This document shows positions 34,348 through 42,705 of a DNA stretch of 64,000 nt, one piece after another. The notes below the pieces were generated by a model that saw only the letters and a list, made by a program, of their open reading frames with translations, was not told where the DNA came from and searched no databases. Each line of letters begins with the position of its first letter. The first letter of the stretch is position 1. The position numbers and the translations under genes were made by a program. This DNA is from Streptomyces sp. Ru71 (GTDB lineage: Bacteria; Actinomycetota; Actinomycetes; Streptomycetales; Streptomycetaceae), in the NCBI RefSeq assembly GCF_002920535.1, contig NZ_PQSS01000007.1, forward strand, positions 1-64,000. Reading direction: 5' to 3'.

Positions 34348-35075
34348 CCGCACTCGGATTCCTCTACCCGGGTCACTCGGCCGAGGACGACTACCCGCGC
34401 ATCGAGCAGCTCCTGGGCAGTGACATCCGGGTGGACCTCGTCCACACGGACATCGGCGAGGACGCCCACCGGGTCGACGCGCTGCGCCGGATGGGCGCGG
34501 TCGAGCGCCTCCGCGCGGGCGTGGAGGAGCTGCGGCTGTCCGGCGCCGAGTCGGTGGTGTGGGCGTGCACCAGCGGCAGCTTCGTGTACGGCTGGGAGGG
34601 CGCCCATGATCAGGTCCGCTCCCTGGCCATGGCCGCCGGGATGCCCGCCTCCTCGACGTCGTTCGCCTTCGTGCACGCGGTGCGGGAGCTGGGGCTGCGC
34701 AGGGTCGCGGTCGGGGCGACGTACCCCGAGGACGTGGCGGTCCTGTTCGAGGAGTTCCTCGCCGCCGGGGGCGTGCGGGTGACCGGGGTGCGCAGCTCGG
34801 GGATCGTCACGGCGGCGGAGGTCGGCACGTGGGGCGAGGCCGAGGTGCTGGCGCTGGCCCGCGCGGCGGACCGCCCGGACGCGGAGGCGGTGCTGCTGCC
34901 CGACACCGCGCTGCACACGGCGGCGCATGTGCCGGTGCTGGAGAAGGAACTGGGCAAGCCGGTCCTCACGGCGAACCAGGTCACGGTCTGGGAGGGCCTA
35001 CGCCTGGCCGACCGCAGGGTCAACGCCCCGGCCCTGGGCACCCTGTTCCTCCGCGAACCGCTCGTCCAGGCCTAG
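34344..35075 (+). CDS. Maleate isomerase-like paralogue lacking the second catalytic Cys
   Basis: 243 residues, start overlapping the previous stop (ATGA). Same fold as its neighbour and the first Cys is kept (VWACTSGSFVYGW), but at the second site the usual S-C-T-N is LLPDTALHT, with no Cys. It is therefore unlikely to run the two-cysteine racemase/isomerase reaction. Single-Cys relatives include arylmalonate decarboxylase, which keeps the other Cys, so the chemistry is open. It may form a heteromer with the upstream enzyme or be an EutA-like partner. The alignment is by eye. Confidence 0.75.
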   Translation: MTALGFLYPGHSAEDDYPRIEQLLGSDIRVDLVHTDIGEDAHRVDALRRMGAVERLRAGVEELRLSGAESVVWACTSGSFVYGWEGAHDQVRSLAMAAGMPASSTSFAFVHAVRELGLRRVAVGATYPEDVAVLFEEFLAAGGVRVTGVRSSGIVTAAEVGTWGEAEVLALARAADRPDAEAVLLPDTALHTAAHVPVLEKELGKPVLTANQVTVWEGLRLADRRVNAPALGTLFLREPLVQA

Positions 35076-35089
35076 CGGCCCCCCCGGGG

Positions 35090-35300
35090 GTTCACCCGTC
35101 GCCCTCCTCGACCGGGAGCCCGCCCCGGGGCTCCGCCCCGGACCCCGCCAGGGGCTCCGCCCCGGCCCCCGAGGCGCGCACCATCTGCATAGCTGCGGGC
35201 AGTCGTGCCGCTGGGGCGGCACGGGTGGGCGCTGGGGGTCCCCCCTGCTCGAAGAGCTTGGGGGAGGCACCCCGTCGCGCCGGGCTGCGCACCTACCCCC
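35090..35300. repeat. Mosaic of dispersed repeats in the 35076-35435 gap
   Basis: The 360-base gap begins with three near-repeats of GGGGCTCCGCCCCGG (about 35119-35175). Then come pieces shared with other clusters in the window: AGCTGCGGGCAGTCGTGCCG (near 35190), CCCCTGCTCGAAGAGCTTGG (near 35247, reverse of the 26269, 26327 and 47189 copies) and a CCCGTCGCGCCGGG tail. The remainder, up to the GTG at 35436, is leader for the flavin oxidoreductase gene. No gene is recognisable. Confidence 0.6.
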
Positions 35301-35435
35301 GGTCCGCCACAGCGCCGGGCGCCGCCCAACGGACCCCTCCGGGCGCAGCCCGAACCTGGAACCCCGGGAATAAGCGGAGACCCCCTCCTGTTAGCCGGAG
35401 GCCAGCGCATCGCACACGCAGGAGGAGACCTCACC

Positions 35436-36545
35436 GTGGCCGCAGCAGACACCCCCGGCGACGAGATCCGGGGAACGGCACAGGGCACCGCACCCGTCCC
35501 GCTCTCCGTGTTGGACCTGGTCACCGTCGGCGCGGGCCGCACCGCCACCGACGCCCTGCGCACCAGCGTGGCCATGGCCCGGCTCGCCGAGAACCGCGGC
35601 TTCCACCGCTACTGGGTCGCCGAGCACCACTCCATGCCCGGCGTCGCTTCCTCCTCGCCCGCCGTGATCCTCGCCCACCTCGCCGCCCACACCGACCGCA
35701 TCCGCCTCGGCTCGGGCGGCGTCATGCTGCCCAACCACGCCCCCCTCGTCATCGCGGAGCAGTTCGGCACGCTGGAGGCCATGGCGCCGGGCCGCATCGA
35801 CCTCGGCCTCGGCCGGGCCCCGGGCACGGACGGGGCCACGGCCGCGGCCCTGCGCCGCAGCGACCGGCTCAACGAGGGCGCCGACGACTTCCCGCAGCAG
35901 CTCGCCGAACTGACCCGCTTCCTCGACGACGACTTCCCCGACGGGCACCCGTACCGGAGGATCCACGCCGTACCGGGACCCGTCCAGGCCACCTCTCCCG
36001 GCGGCGTGCAGTCACCGCACCGCCCGCCCATCTGGCTGCTCGGCTCCTCCGGGTTCAGCGCCCGGCTCGCCGGCATGCTCGGCCTGCCGTTCGCCTTCGC
36101 GCACCACTTCTCCGCGCAGAACACCCTCCCGGCCCTCGACCTGTACCGCGAGTCCTTCCGCGCCTCCGACGTCCTGGACGAGCCGTACGCCCTCATCGGC
36201 GTCGCCGCCCTCGCCACCGAGGACGAGAAGGAGGCCCGCCGGCAGGTGCGCGCCGCCGCGCTGAGCATGATCCGGCTGCGCACCGGACGGCCGGGCCTGG
36301 TGCCCACGCCGGAGGAGGCCGAGGCGTACGAGTTCAGCCCGATGGAGGAGGAGTTCGCCGCCTCCTGGAACTCCAACGTCGTCCACGGCACCCCGGACGA
36401 GGTGCGCACCGGGCTCGACGAGCTGCAGAAGCGGACCGGCGCCGACGAGCTGATGATCACCGGCAACGCGCACAGCGGGGACGTGCGGCTGCGCTCGTAC
36501 GAACTGATCGCGGACGTCTACGGCTTGCCGACCACGTCCGCCTGA
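35436..36545 (+). CDS. LLM-class flavin-dependent oxidoreductase
   Basis: 369 residues from GTG 35436, with GGAGGAG eight bases upstream. It is a bacterial luciferase-like TIM barrel ([45 protein letters not shown]), of the MsnO8-like subgroup often annotated as alkane monooxygenase-like. It uses reduced FMN from a partner reductase to oxygenate a small organic molecule. No reductase gene is adjacent. Its last 28 bases overlap the convergent c-di-GMP gene, so the two 3' ends read through each other. Confidence 0.85.
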   Translation: MAAADTPGDEIRGTAQGTAPVPLSVLDLVTVGAGRTATDALRTSVAMARLAENRGFHRYWVAEHHSMPGVASSSPAVILAHLAAHTDRIRLGSGGVMLPNHAPLVIAEQFGTLEAMAPGRIDLGLGRAPGTDGATAAALRRSDRLNEGADDFPQQLAELTRFLDDDFPDGHPYRRIHAVPGPVQATSPGGVQSPHRPPIWLLGSSGFSARLAGMLGLPFAFAHHFSAQNTLPALDLYRESFRASDVLDEPYALIGVAALATEDEKEARRQVRAAALSMIRLRTGRPGLVPTPEEAEAYEFSPMEEEFAASWNSNVVHGTPDEVRTGLDELQKRTGADELMITGNAHSGDVRLRSYELIADVYGLPTTSA

Positions 36546-38362
36546 ACCCCCGGCGCCCCCCGCAGCGCGGAGATACGATCCGGCGGCACCGGACGGGAGT
36601 ACAGCCACCCCTGCCCGGTGTCGCAGCCGATCAGCCGCAGCCGGTCGGCCTGCGCGGAGGTCTCCACGCACTCGGCGGTCACCGTCAGGCCCAGTCGGTG
36701 CGCCAGCTGGATCATCGCCTCGACGATGACCTCGTCGGCGGGGCTGGGGTGCGCGGCCGGATCGTCGTAGCGGAATCCGCGCACGAAGGAGCCGTCCAGC
36801 TTCAGGACCTTCACCGGCAGCCGGGAGAGGTACGCGAGGTTCGAGTAGCCGGTGCCGAAGTCGTCGATGGCGATGCGCACGCCCATGTCGCTGAGGGCCT
36901 TGAGGGCCTGCAAGGGCCGGCCGGCGGAGCCCATGACCGCCGACTCGGTCAGCTCCAGCTGCAGCAGGTGCGGCGCCAGGCCCGTCTCGGCCAGCGTCTC
37001 GGCCACGTCCGCGACCAGGTCGGAGTCCCACACCTGGCGCACGGCCACGTTGACGCTGACGAACAGGGGCGGCTCGCCGGGGTTCTCCAGCTGCCAGCGG
37101 CGGGCCTGGCGGCAGGCGGTGGCGAGGATCCACCGGCCGAGCGGCACGATCGAACCGTCCTCCTCGGCGAGTCCGATGAACCGATTCGGCGGCAGCAGCC
37201 CGAACTGCGGGTGGTTCCAGCGGATCAGCGCCTCCACCCCGTGCAGCCGGCCGTCCGCCATGCCCACCAGCGGCTGGTAGTCGAGCACGAACTCCCCGCG
37301 CTCGATGGCCGGTCGGAGGGTGGAGGCGAGCGCCTGACGCGTCATCAAGTGCGCGTTGCGCTCCGGGTCGAACAGCGTCCAGCGGTCCTTGCCGTCCGAC
37401 TTGGCCCAGTACAGCGTCGTGTCGGCGGCCTGCATCAGCCCGGTCGCGGACGTGCCCGCCGCCTGGCGCTCCACCACGCCGATGGACGCCGAGACAGACA
37501 GCCGCTGGCCGGCCAGGTCGAAGGGCTCCTGAAGGGCCTTCAGCACCGACTCGGCGAGGTCGGCGAGCTGGTCGGTGCCGGTGGAGTTCTCCACCAGCAG
37601 CGCGAACTCGTCGCCGCCGAGCCGCGCCACCAGCGGTGCGCCGGCCCGGCCGCAGCCCGCCTCGTCCGCGCAGCGCGTGAGCCGCTCGGCCACGGCCGCC
37701 AGCAGCTGGTCCCCGACGCGGTGCCCGAGGGTGTCGTTGACGGCCTTGAACCCGTCCACGTCCAGGTAGCACAGCCCGATCCGGCCGGTGCCGCCCGTCT
37801 CGTACGCCTCGGCCTCCAGCGCGGCCGACTCCAGCGCCGCCGTCAGCCGTTCGAAGAACAGGGTGCGGTTGGGCAGCCGGGTCACCGGGTCGTGCATCTG
37901 CAAGTGCCGCAAGCGCGCCTGGAGTTCACGGCGGGCGCTGACGTCGGCCACGGACAGCAGTACGCCCTCCTCGCCGACGGGCAGCGAGCTGACGGTGACC
38001 TGCGCCCACAGCGAGTGGCCGTCGGGGTGTTTGAGGCGGCGGGTGCAGCGCAGCCGGGGGCGGTCGCCCACGAGCACCTCGCGGTAGGCGTGCCAGGTGC
38101 GGCTGTCGGTGGCGAGGTCCAGCAGATCGGACGCGACCTGGCCGGTGAGGCCGGTCCGGTCGCCGCCGAGCAGCTCGCCGAGGGTGTCGTTGGCGTCGAC
38201 GATCAGACCCTCGCGGTCGACGACGGCCATGGCGAGCGGCGCCGCCGTGAAGGCGGAACGGTAGGGCGGCTCGGCACGGGCAGGGGTGGTGCGGTTACTC
38301 TCTGTAACGACATGCCCGTCGGCTTCCGCCACGGGTGTCGACCCTTCGGACGTTCCGCTCAC
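36518..38362 (-). CDS. cdgA: PAS-GGDEF-EAL c-di-GMP enzyme, CdgA-like
   Basis: 614 residues from GTG 38362 (GGGAG seven bases upstream). A PAS domain (about 35-150), GGDEF domain (about 155-320) and EAL domain (about 335-595) are in order. Both catalytic motifs look intact: LGGDEF in the cyclase and [25 protein letters not shown] and KLDGSFV in the phosphodiesterase. It could therefore make and break c-di-GMP, with PAS deciding the balance. In S. coelicolor a protein of this layout at the equivalent locus is CdgA, a BldD target affecting development. No membrane segments: cytoplasmic. Confidence 0.88.
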   Translation of the reverse strand: MSGTSEGSTPVAEADGHVVTESNRTTPARAEPPYRSAFTAAPLAMAVVDREGLIVDANDTLGELLGGDRTGLTGQVASDLLDLATDSRTWHAYREVLVGDRPRLRCTRRLKHPDGHSLWAQVTVSSLPVGEEGVLLSVADVSARRELQARLRHLQMHDPVTRLPNRTLFFERLTAALESAALEAEAYETGGTGRIGLCYLDVDGFKAVNDTLGHRVGDQLLAAVAERLTRCADEAGCGRAGAPLVARLGGDEFALLVENSTGTDQLADLAESVLKALQEPFDLAGQRLSVSASIGVVERQAAGTSATGLMQAADTTLYWAKSDGKDRWTLFDPERNAHLMTRQALASTLRPAIERGEFVLDYQPLVGMADGRLHGVEALIRWNHPQFGLLPPNRFIGLAEEDGSIVPLGRWILATACRQARRWQLENPGEPPLFVSVNVAVRQVWDSDLVADVAETLAETGLAPHLLQLELTESAVMGSAGRPLQALKALSDMGVRIAIDDFGTGYSNLAYLSRLPVKVLKLDGSFVRGFRYDDPAAHPSPADEVIVEAMIQLAHRLGLTVTAECVETSAQADRLRLIGCDTGQGWLYSRPVPPDRISALRGAPGVQADVVGKP

Positions 38363-38675
38363 CGCTCGCTCCCGCAGTGCACTCGTTGGCTGTCCGCGCA
38401 GGAAAGTGTGCCGATCATAGAGGCTGCCCCGGGGCCGTTCCAGCCATGGGCCGCTCTGGGGCGGCCGGAGCGGGGTGCCCGGCACCCCGCCGGATCGTTT
38501 CTGTTCGCAGGTGGGCGGCCTGGGCGGACCCCCGACCGAATGTGACGTTCCGTGAGCGCTTCGGGGGTGTCGCCGCGCGTGGCACTCACTCGTCCGGGTC
38601 AGATAAACAGGGCATACGACAATAAATGCCACCAGGCTGGGTGCGGCGTCCCGTGAACCGCACCCGGAGGTCCCC
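38363..38675. other. Divergent promoter region, cdgA-like / metalloprotease genes
   Basis: About 313 bases between the two divergent starts. It holds both promoters. Close to the metalloprotease start there is an eight-pair inverted repeat (GGGTGCGG 38639-38646, CCGCACCC 38658-38665) directly followed by the GGAGG site. I see no further gene. Confidence 0.4.
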
Positions 38676-39992
38676 TTGCCGCGTCAGCGCACCCTGAAAG
38701 GACTGGGCCGAAGTACCCGCAGGGGACTGAGCCGGGCGCTGGAACCGCCCCGACTGCGCAGCACCGCCGCCGTGTTCACCACCATGTCGGCGCTCGCCGC
38801 GACCTCCCTGCTCAGCGCCCCCTCGGTCGCCGAACCCTTCTCCACCGAGCCCTGCGCCCTCCAGCGCACCGGCGCCCACCACTCCGAGGGCGTCGATACC
38901 TGGAACGCCGCCTACCCGCGGCCCACCCGCGCCCTGAACGCGGTCATGGTCTTCCTGTCCTTCCCCGACTCCACCCCGCTGACCACCCCCGCCGAGCTGA
39001 CCGCCGACCACTTCCCGGTCACCAGCGAGTTCTTCCGGCGCACCTCCTACGGCCGCTTCACCCTGACCGCACACGCGATGCGGCAGTGGGTCCGCATGCC
39101 CCGGCCGTCCACCGCGTACCGCATACAGCGCGACTGGAGCGCGAGCCTGCGCTCCCTGTACCTGCGCGACGCCCTGCGCGCCGCCGACGACCAGGTCGAC
39201 TTCTCCCGCTACGACATCGTCTACTTCGTCGCCGACCCGGACGCGCCCGGCGTCGACTCCGACGCGACCAAGGTCGTCAACCTGGACGCCCCGCTGCGCG
39301 CGGACGGCGCGGACATCCGCCGGGTGGTCACGGTCTTCGAACGGCACCCACCGGACCGGCTGGTGCTCGCGCACGAGACCGGGCACGTCTTCGACCTGCC
39401 CGACCTCTACCACCGCCCGGCCGACGGCAAGGGTGACTGGGACACCTACGTCGGCGACTGGGACATGATGGGCAGCCAGTTCGGCCTCGCCCCGGACCTG
39501 TTCGGCTGGCACAAGTGGAAGCTGGGCTGGCTCCAGCCCCGGCAGGTGGTGTGCGTGCAGCGCCCGACCCGGCTCACCCTGGAGCCGCTCGGCGCCGGCC
39601 CCGGTGTGCCCGTGCCCGGCGCCGCCGGCGCACCGGCCTTCGGGCTCGGCGACGGCACCAAACTCGCCGTCGTGCGCACCGGCCCGGACAGCGCCCTCGC
39701 CTTCGAGGTGCGGGACCCCGTCGGCAACGACAGCATGGCCTGCCGGGCCGGGGTGCTCGTCTACCGGGTGCGCAGCACGACCGAGTCCGGGCGCGGGCCC
39801 GTCGAGGTGATCGACGCCCACCCGCACACCCAGGCCTGCTGGGAGGACTCCGTCTACCCGCCGCTCGCCGACGCCCCGGTCTCCCTCGGCGAGAGCTTCA
39901 CGGTGCCCGGGGACGGGGTGCGGGTGGAGGTGGAGGACCGCTCCGCGTCCGGGACGTGGACGGTGACGATCACACCGGGGGTGACCGGTTGA
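38676..39992 (+). CDS. Secreted M6-like zinc metalloprotease
   Basis: 438 residues from TTG 38676, which has CGGAGG five bases upstream. The N-terminus is basic and followed by a hydrophobic stretch (about 28-52) consistent with a signal peptide. The zinc site is HETGHVFDLPDLYH (near 232), an HExxH-type motif with downstream Asp/His, and a Met-turn-like WDMMGSQ follows, as in immune-inhibitor A / M6 family peptidases. A C-terminal beta-rich domain completes it. It is probably exported and degrades proteins outside the cell. The last codons lie in a 17-base tandem repeat. Confidence 0.8.
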   Translation: MPRQRTLKGLGRSTRRGLSRALEPPRLRSTAAVFTTMSALAATSLLSAPSVAEPFSTEPCALQRTGAHHSEGVDTWNAAYPRPTRALNAVMVFLSFPDSTPLTTPAELTADHFPVTSEFFRRTSYGRFTLTAHAMRQWVRMPRPSTAYRIQRDWSASLRSLYLRDALRAADDQVDFSRYDIVYFVADPDAPGVDSDATKVVNLDAPLRADGADIRRVVTVFERHPPDRLVLAHETGHVFDLPDLYHRPADGKGDWDTYVGDWDMMGSQFGLAPDLFGWHKWKLGWLQPRQVVCVQRPTRLTLEPLGAGPGVPVPGAAGAPAFGLGDGTKLAVVRTGPDSALAFEVRDPVGNDSMACRAGVLVYRVRSTTESGRGPVEVIDAHPHTQACWEDSVYPPLADAPVSLGESFTVPGDGVRVEVEDRSASGTWTVTITPGVTG

Positions 39993-40051
39993 TCCACCGG
40001 ACCGCTTGATCCATCGGGCCGCTTGATCCATCGGGCCGCTTGATCCTCGGG
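39987..40051. repeat. 17-base tandem repeat at the end of the metalloprotease gene
   Basis: About 3.8 copies of GCTTGATCCATCGGGCC, two of them identical (40004-40020 and 40021-40037). The first, variant copy overlaps the stop codon of the metalloprotease gene. The run ends just before the tRNA-Lys terminator. It looks like recent slippage-type expansion in a non-coding 3' region. Confidence 0.75.
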
Positions 40052-40058
40052 TACAGCA

Positions 40059-40088
40059 GAAGGCCCCTCGCTTGCGCGAGGGGCCTTC
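40059..40088 (-). terminator. Terminator of tRNA-Lys copy 3
   Basis: GAAGGCCCCTCGC (40059-40071) pairs with GCGAGGGGCCTTC (40076-40088) around a short TTGC loop. Lies eight bases beyond the tRNA 3' end on the minus strand and may also stop the opposing metalloprotease transcript. Confidence 0.8.
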
Positions 40089-40096
40089 CCGTCGTG

Positions 40097-40170
40097 TGCG
40101 CCGCCAGGGACTCGAACCCCGGACCCGCTGATTAAGAGTCAGCTGCTCTAACCAACTGAGCTAGCGGCGC
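40097..40170 (-). tRNA. tRNA-Lys (anticodon CTT), copy 3
   Basis: 74 bases, same sequence as copies 1 and 2. The protein gene upstream on the same strand ends inside this tRNA: its TAG stop lies at tRNA positions 8-10, and its two preceding Arg codons form the acceptor stem. The mRNA and tRNA sequences thus overlap by ten bases. Confidence 0.95.
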
Positions 40171-40739
40171 CTGCTGACGTCGTAGACCTTAGCATCCTGG
40201 TCGGCGGGGTGCGAAATCGATATCCGCACCGCCGCCCGGGCCGCCCGCACCGCCGCCCACAGCAGGATCTCCGGGCCCGGCAGCCAGGGGTGGCGGGTGT
40301 CCGGGGCGACCAGCCAGCGTGTCGCGGACGTGCCCGCCGTGACCGACGACACCGGCGGGACGGTCACCGCGTCACCGGACCCGTGGCAGGTCAGCGGCGG
40401 AATGCCGTCGGTGCGGCCGGTGCGGCCGCCGCCCGCCCCCCACTCCTCCCACTCCAGCAGCGAGGGCAGCCGCTGGGCCGAGCCGGGCGCCGCGAAGAGC
40501 AGCATCCGGCCCCGGAAGACGGCGACCGGGCCCGAGCCCGGCCCCTCGTCCCACAGCCGGTCCAGCATCCGGCGCCCGAACAGGGCGGGGACGCCGATGA
40601 CGTCGAAGGCGGTGCCGCAGGGAAGCACCACCGGGGCGTCCGGCTGCTCCTCCCACAGGGCGAGGGTGCTGCGCGGGTAGGTTCCCGCCGAGGCCAGCCA
40701 GCTGGCGCCGTCATGGGTGACAAGGCACGTACTGCTCAT
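40161..40739 (-). CDS. Conserved Streptomyces protein, primase/polymerase-like annotation
   Basis: 192 residues from ATG 40739. It resembles a family often labelled bifunctional DNA primase/polymerase in Streptomyces (THDGASWLASAG, VLPCGTAFDV, WLVAPDTRHPWLPGP, ending in DQDAKVYDVSRRR). I do not see complete primase or polymerase catalytic motifs in this short form, so the biochemical name should be treated with caution. The stop codon lies within the tRNA-Lys copy 3 gene. A GGCATATGCC palindrome lies in the region upstream (near 40845). Confidence 0.6.
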   Translation of the reverse strand: MSSTCLVTHDGASWLASAGTYPRSTLALWEEQPDAPVVLPCGTAFDVIGVPALFGRRMLDRLWDEGPGSGPVAVFRGRMLLFAAPGSAQRLPSLLEWEEWGAGGGRTGRTDGIPPLTCHGSGDAVTVPPVSSVTAGTSATRWLVAPDTRHPWLPGPEILLWAAVRAARAAVRISISHPADQDAKVYDVSRRR

Positions 40740-40872
40740 GCCGTCCAGGTTTACCGGGCGTGAGGGTGCGCTTCCCCAGGGTTGCGGGAAATCCGGACAG
40801 GAGGGGGCGTCAGGGAGTATCTTGCCCGGCTGTTGCCCGCCTGGCATATGCCGAACGTGCGTGCGGGTGGAG

Positions 40873-41238
40873 TCACAGCGGGTCGGAGGGGTTGGTCCCG
40901 TCCCCGCCGCGCAGCAGGTCACGGCCGAACTCGACCATCTTCTTCGCGTAGTCCTCGGTCCACTCGGCCCGCTCGGCGATGTCCCCCGCCGTCAGCCGGT
41001 CGAACCGGCGCGGGTCGGCCAGCTGGGCCGCCGCGATCGCCTGGAACTCCACGGCCCGGTCGGCCGCCGCACGGAAGGCCTGCGTCAGCTCCGTCGCCCG
41101 CTCCAGCAGCGTGCGCGGGTCGTCGATCGACTCCAGGTCGAAGAAGTGCTCCGGATCGGCGGCCGCCGCCATGGGCTCGAAGAGCAGGGGCGCGGGGCGT
41201 AGCCGCGGTTCGTTCCGACGCGGCGTGGGCTCCGCCAT
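40873..41238 (-). CDS. Conserved hypothetical protein, 121 residues
   Basis: From ATG 41238, preceded by GGAG; an in-frame start at 41271 adds only eleven residues. Largely helical (DDPRTLLERATELTQAFRAAADRAVEF, read in two parts) with a C-terminal stretch (LTAGDIAERAEWTEDYAKKMVEFG) that looks like a small DNA-binding or protein-protein helix bundle. No family is recognised. No signal peptide or membrane segment. The gene upstream is the helicase operon on the same strand, 123 bases away, so weak co-transcription is possible. Confidence 0.55.
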   Translation of the reverse strand: MAEPTPRRNEPRLRPAPLLFEPMAAAADPEHFFDLESIDDPRTLLERATELTQAFRAAADRAVEFQAIAAAQLADPRRFDRLTAGDIAERAEWTEDYAKKMVEFGRDLLRGGDGTNPSDPL

Positions 41239-41361
41239 GTCTTCTCCTTCTCGTACGGGGGCGTACGTCACGGGTGGCGCCGCCTACGGGTGGACCACCC
41301 TCCATTGTCCCGCGCGTGCGCAAGGGGGCCTCGGGGCCATGGCTCGCGACCGACGAGACGC

Positions 41362-42705
41362 TCAGGGCCGCCAGGTCACCCGGTGCTCGCTCAGGTGGGC
41401 CAGGACCGCGTGGTTCGCCTCCCAGCCGTCCGGGAACTTCACGAGCGTGCCCAGCTGGACCGGTTCCGTCGACGGGTAGTCGTCCAACAGGTCTTCCACC
41501 CCCGCGCGGCACACCACGATGCACGCGTGCCGGTGGCGGGAGGCCAGGACGCACAGACGGCCGGTCTCCAGGTGGAAGGCCGTGGCGTCGGGCCTGCCGG
41601 ACAGCGGGTGCAGGACCACCGTCACGTCGTACTCCCGGCCCTGCAGCCGGTTCGCCGTGTCCACCGTGACGTCGGACACGCCCAGCTCGGCCAGCGCCGC
41701 GCGGATGGCCGCCGCCTGGTCGCGGTGCGCGGTGCCCACGGCGACCCGGTCGGCGGTCAGCGGCGACGGCCCCCCGGAGCGCTCCGAGGTGGCGGCACCA
41801 CCCCGGTCGAGCAGCCGCCGTACGACCGTCGCCACCGCCCGCACCGCCTCCGGGTCGGTGCGCGGGGTGTGCCGGGCGGGCAGCTCCAGCAGCCCCCAGC
41901 CGCAGGCCGCGGCCTCGTCGATCACCCGGTCGGGACCGGAGCCGTCGGAGGGCACCGCGAAGGACAGGCGGCGATCGTCCGGACCCGTGCCGCTGCGGAA
42001 GGGCGTGTAGGGGTAGAACGCGTCCGACACCAGCGGCGCGGCGGACGCCGGCAGCCGCCAGGACACCGGCAGGCGGTGCTGCGGCAGGTCCGGGTTGTGC
42101 GCGAGCAGCGTCGTCACCGCCGACGCCGACGGGTCGTACGACAGTCCCGCCCACTGCTCGCTGCCCACGATCGCGAACGGGTCCAGCTGGCCGGGGTCGC
42201 CCACGAACAGCGCCCGCTCGAACAGCCCCGCCACCGCCAGCAGACCGTCGGAGCGCATCTGGTACGCCTCGTCGACGATCGCGTGCCGCCACGGCTCGTC
42301 CACCTTCACATGCGCCCACTTGGCCGCCGTGGACAGCACCACCGGCAGCCCGGTGAGGTCGGCGGCCTTCGCCGAGGTGCGCACCTGCGGCAGTTCGTCC
42401 AGGGCACGGTCGTAGGCGTCGGCGTCGCTGCTGTGCAGCCGGCCGACGGGCAGCTCCGGGTCCTTCTCGGCCAGCCGCAGCACCAGGTCGTCGACCTGCG
42501 CGTTGGTCTGCGCGACGACCATCAGCGGGCGCCCGGCCCCGGCCAGCTCCAGCGCCGCCCGCACCACCAGCGTGGACTTGCCGGCGCCGGGCGGGGAGTC
42601 GACGACGACCCCGCGCGCGGAGCCGTGCAGCGTGTCGGCGAGGATCGCCTCGGTGGCCCGGGCCGCGGCCGCCCCCGGATCGAAGGCCGTCTCGGTCACG
42701 GTCAC
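41362..42705 (-). CDS. Superfamily 1-type AAA helicase/ATPase
   Basis: 447 residues from GTG 42705 (GGAGG seven bases upstream; GTGA overlap with the upstream gene's stop). Helicase motifs are readable: Walker A DSPPGAGKST (motif I), AQTNAQVDDLVLRL (Ia), IVDEAYQM (II), GDPGQLDPF (III), SWRLP (IV-like), DTANRLQGREYDVTVVLHPL (V) and ASRHRHACIVVC (VI). The set matches Upf1-like SF1 helicases, here without the usual accessory N-terminal domains. The protein is encoded with a nuclease-like protein two genes upstream, so a nucleic-acid processing complex is likely. Housekeeping repair versus defence is unresolved. Confidence 0.82.
   Translation of the reverse strand: MTVTETAFDPGAAAARATEAILADTLHGSARGVVVDSPPGAGKSTLVVRAALELAGAGRPLMVVAQTNAQVDDLVLRLAEKDPELPVGRLHSSDADAYDRALDELPQVRTSAKAADLTGLPVVLSTAAKWAHVKVDEPWRHAIVDEAYQMRSDGLLAVAGLFERALFVGDPGQLDPFAIVGSEQWAGLSYDPSASAVTTLLAHNPDLPQHRLPVSWRLPASAAPLVSDAFYPYTPFRSGTGPDDRRLSFAVPSDGSGPDRVIDEAAACGWGLLELPARHTPRTDPEAVRAVATVVRRLLDRGGAATSERSGGPSPLTADRVAVGTAHRDQAAAIRAALAELGVSDVTVDTANRLQGREYDVTVVLHPLSGRPDATAFHLETGRLCVLASRHRHACIVVCRAGVEDLLDDYPSTEPVQLGTLVKFPDGWEANHAVLAHLSEHRVTWRP

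Noticed and set aside
40842..40856. GGCATATGCC palindrome as a specific operator
   Set aside because: A short AT-rich palindrome near a probable promoter; no known regulator site matches well enough to name it.
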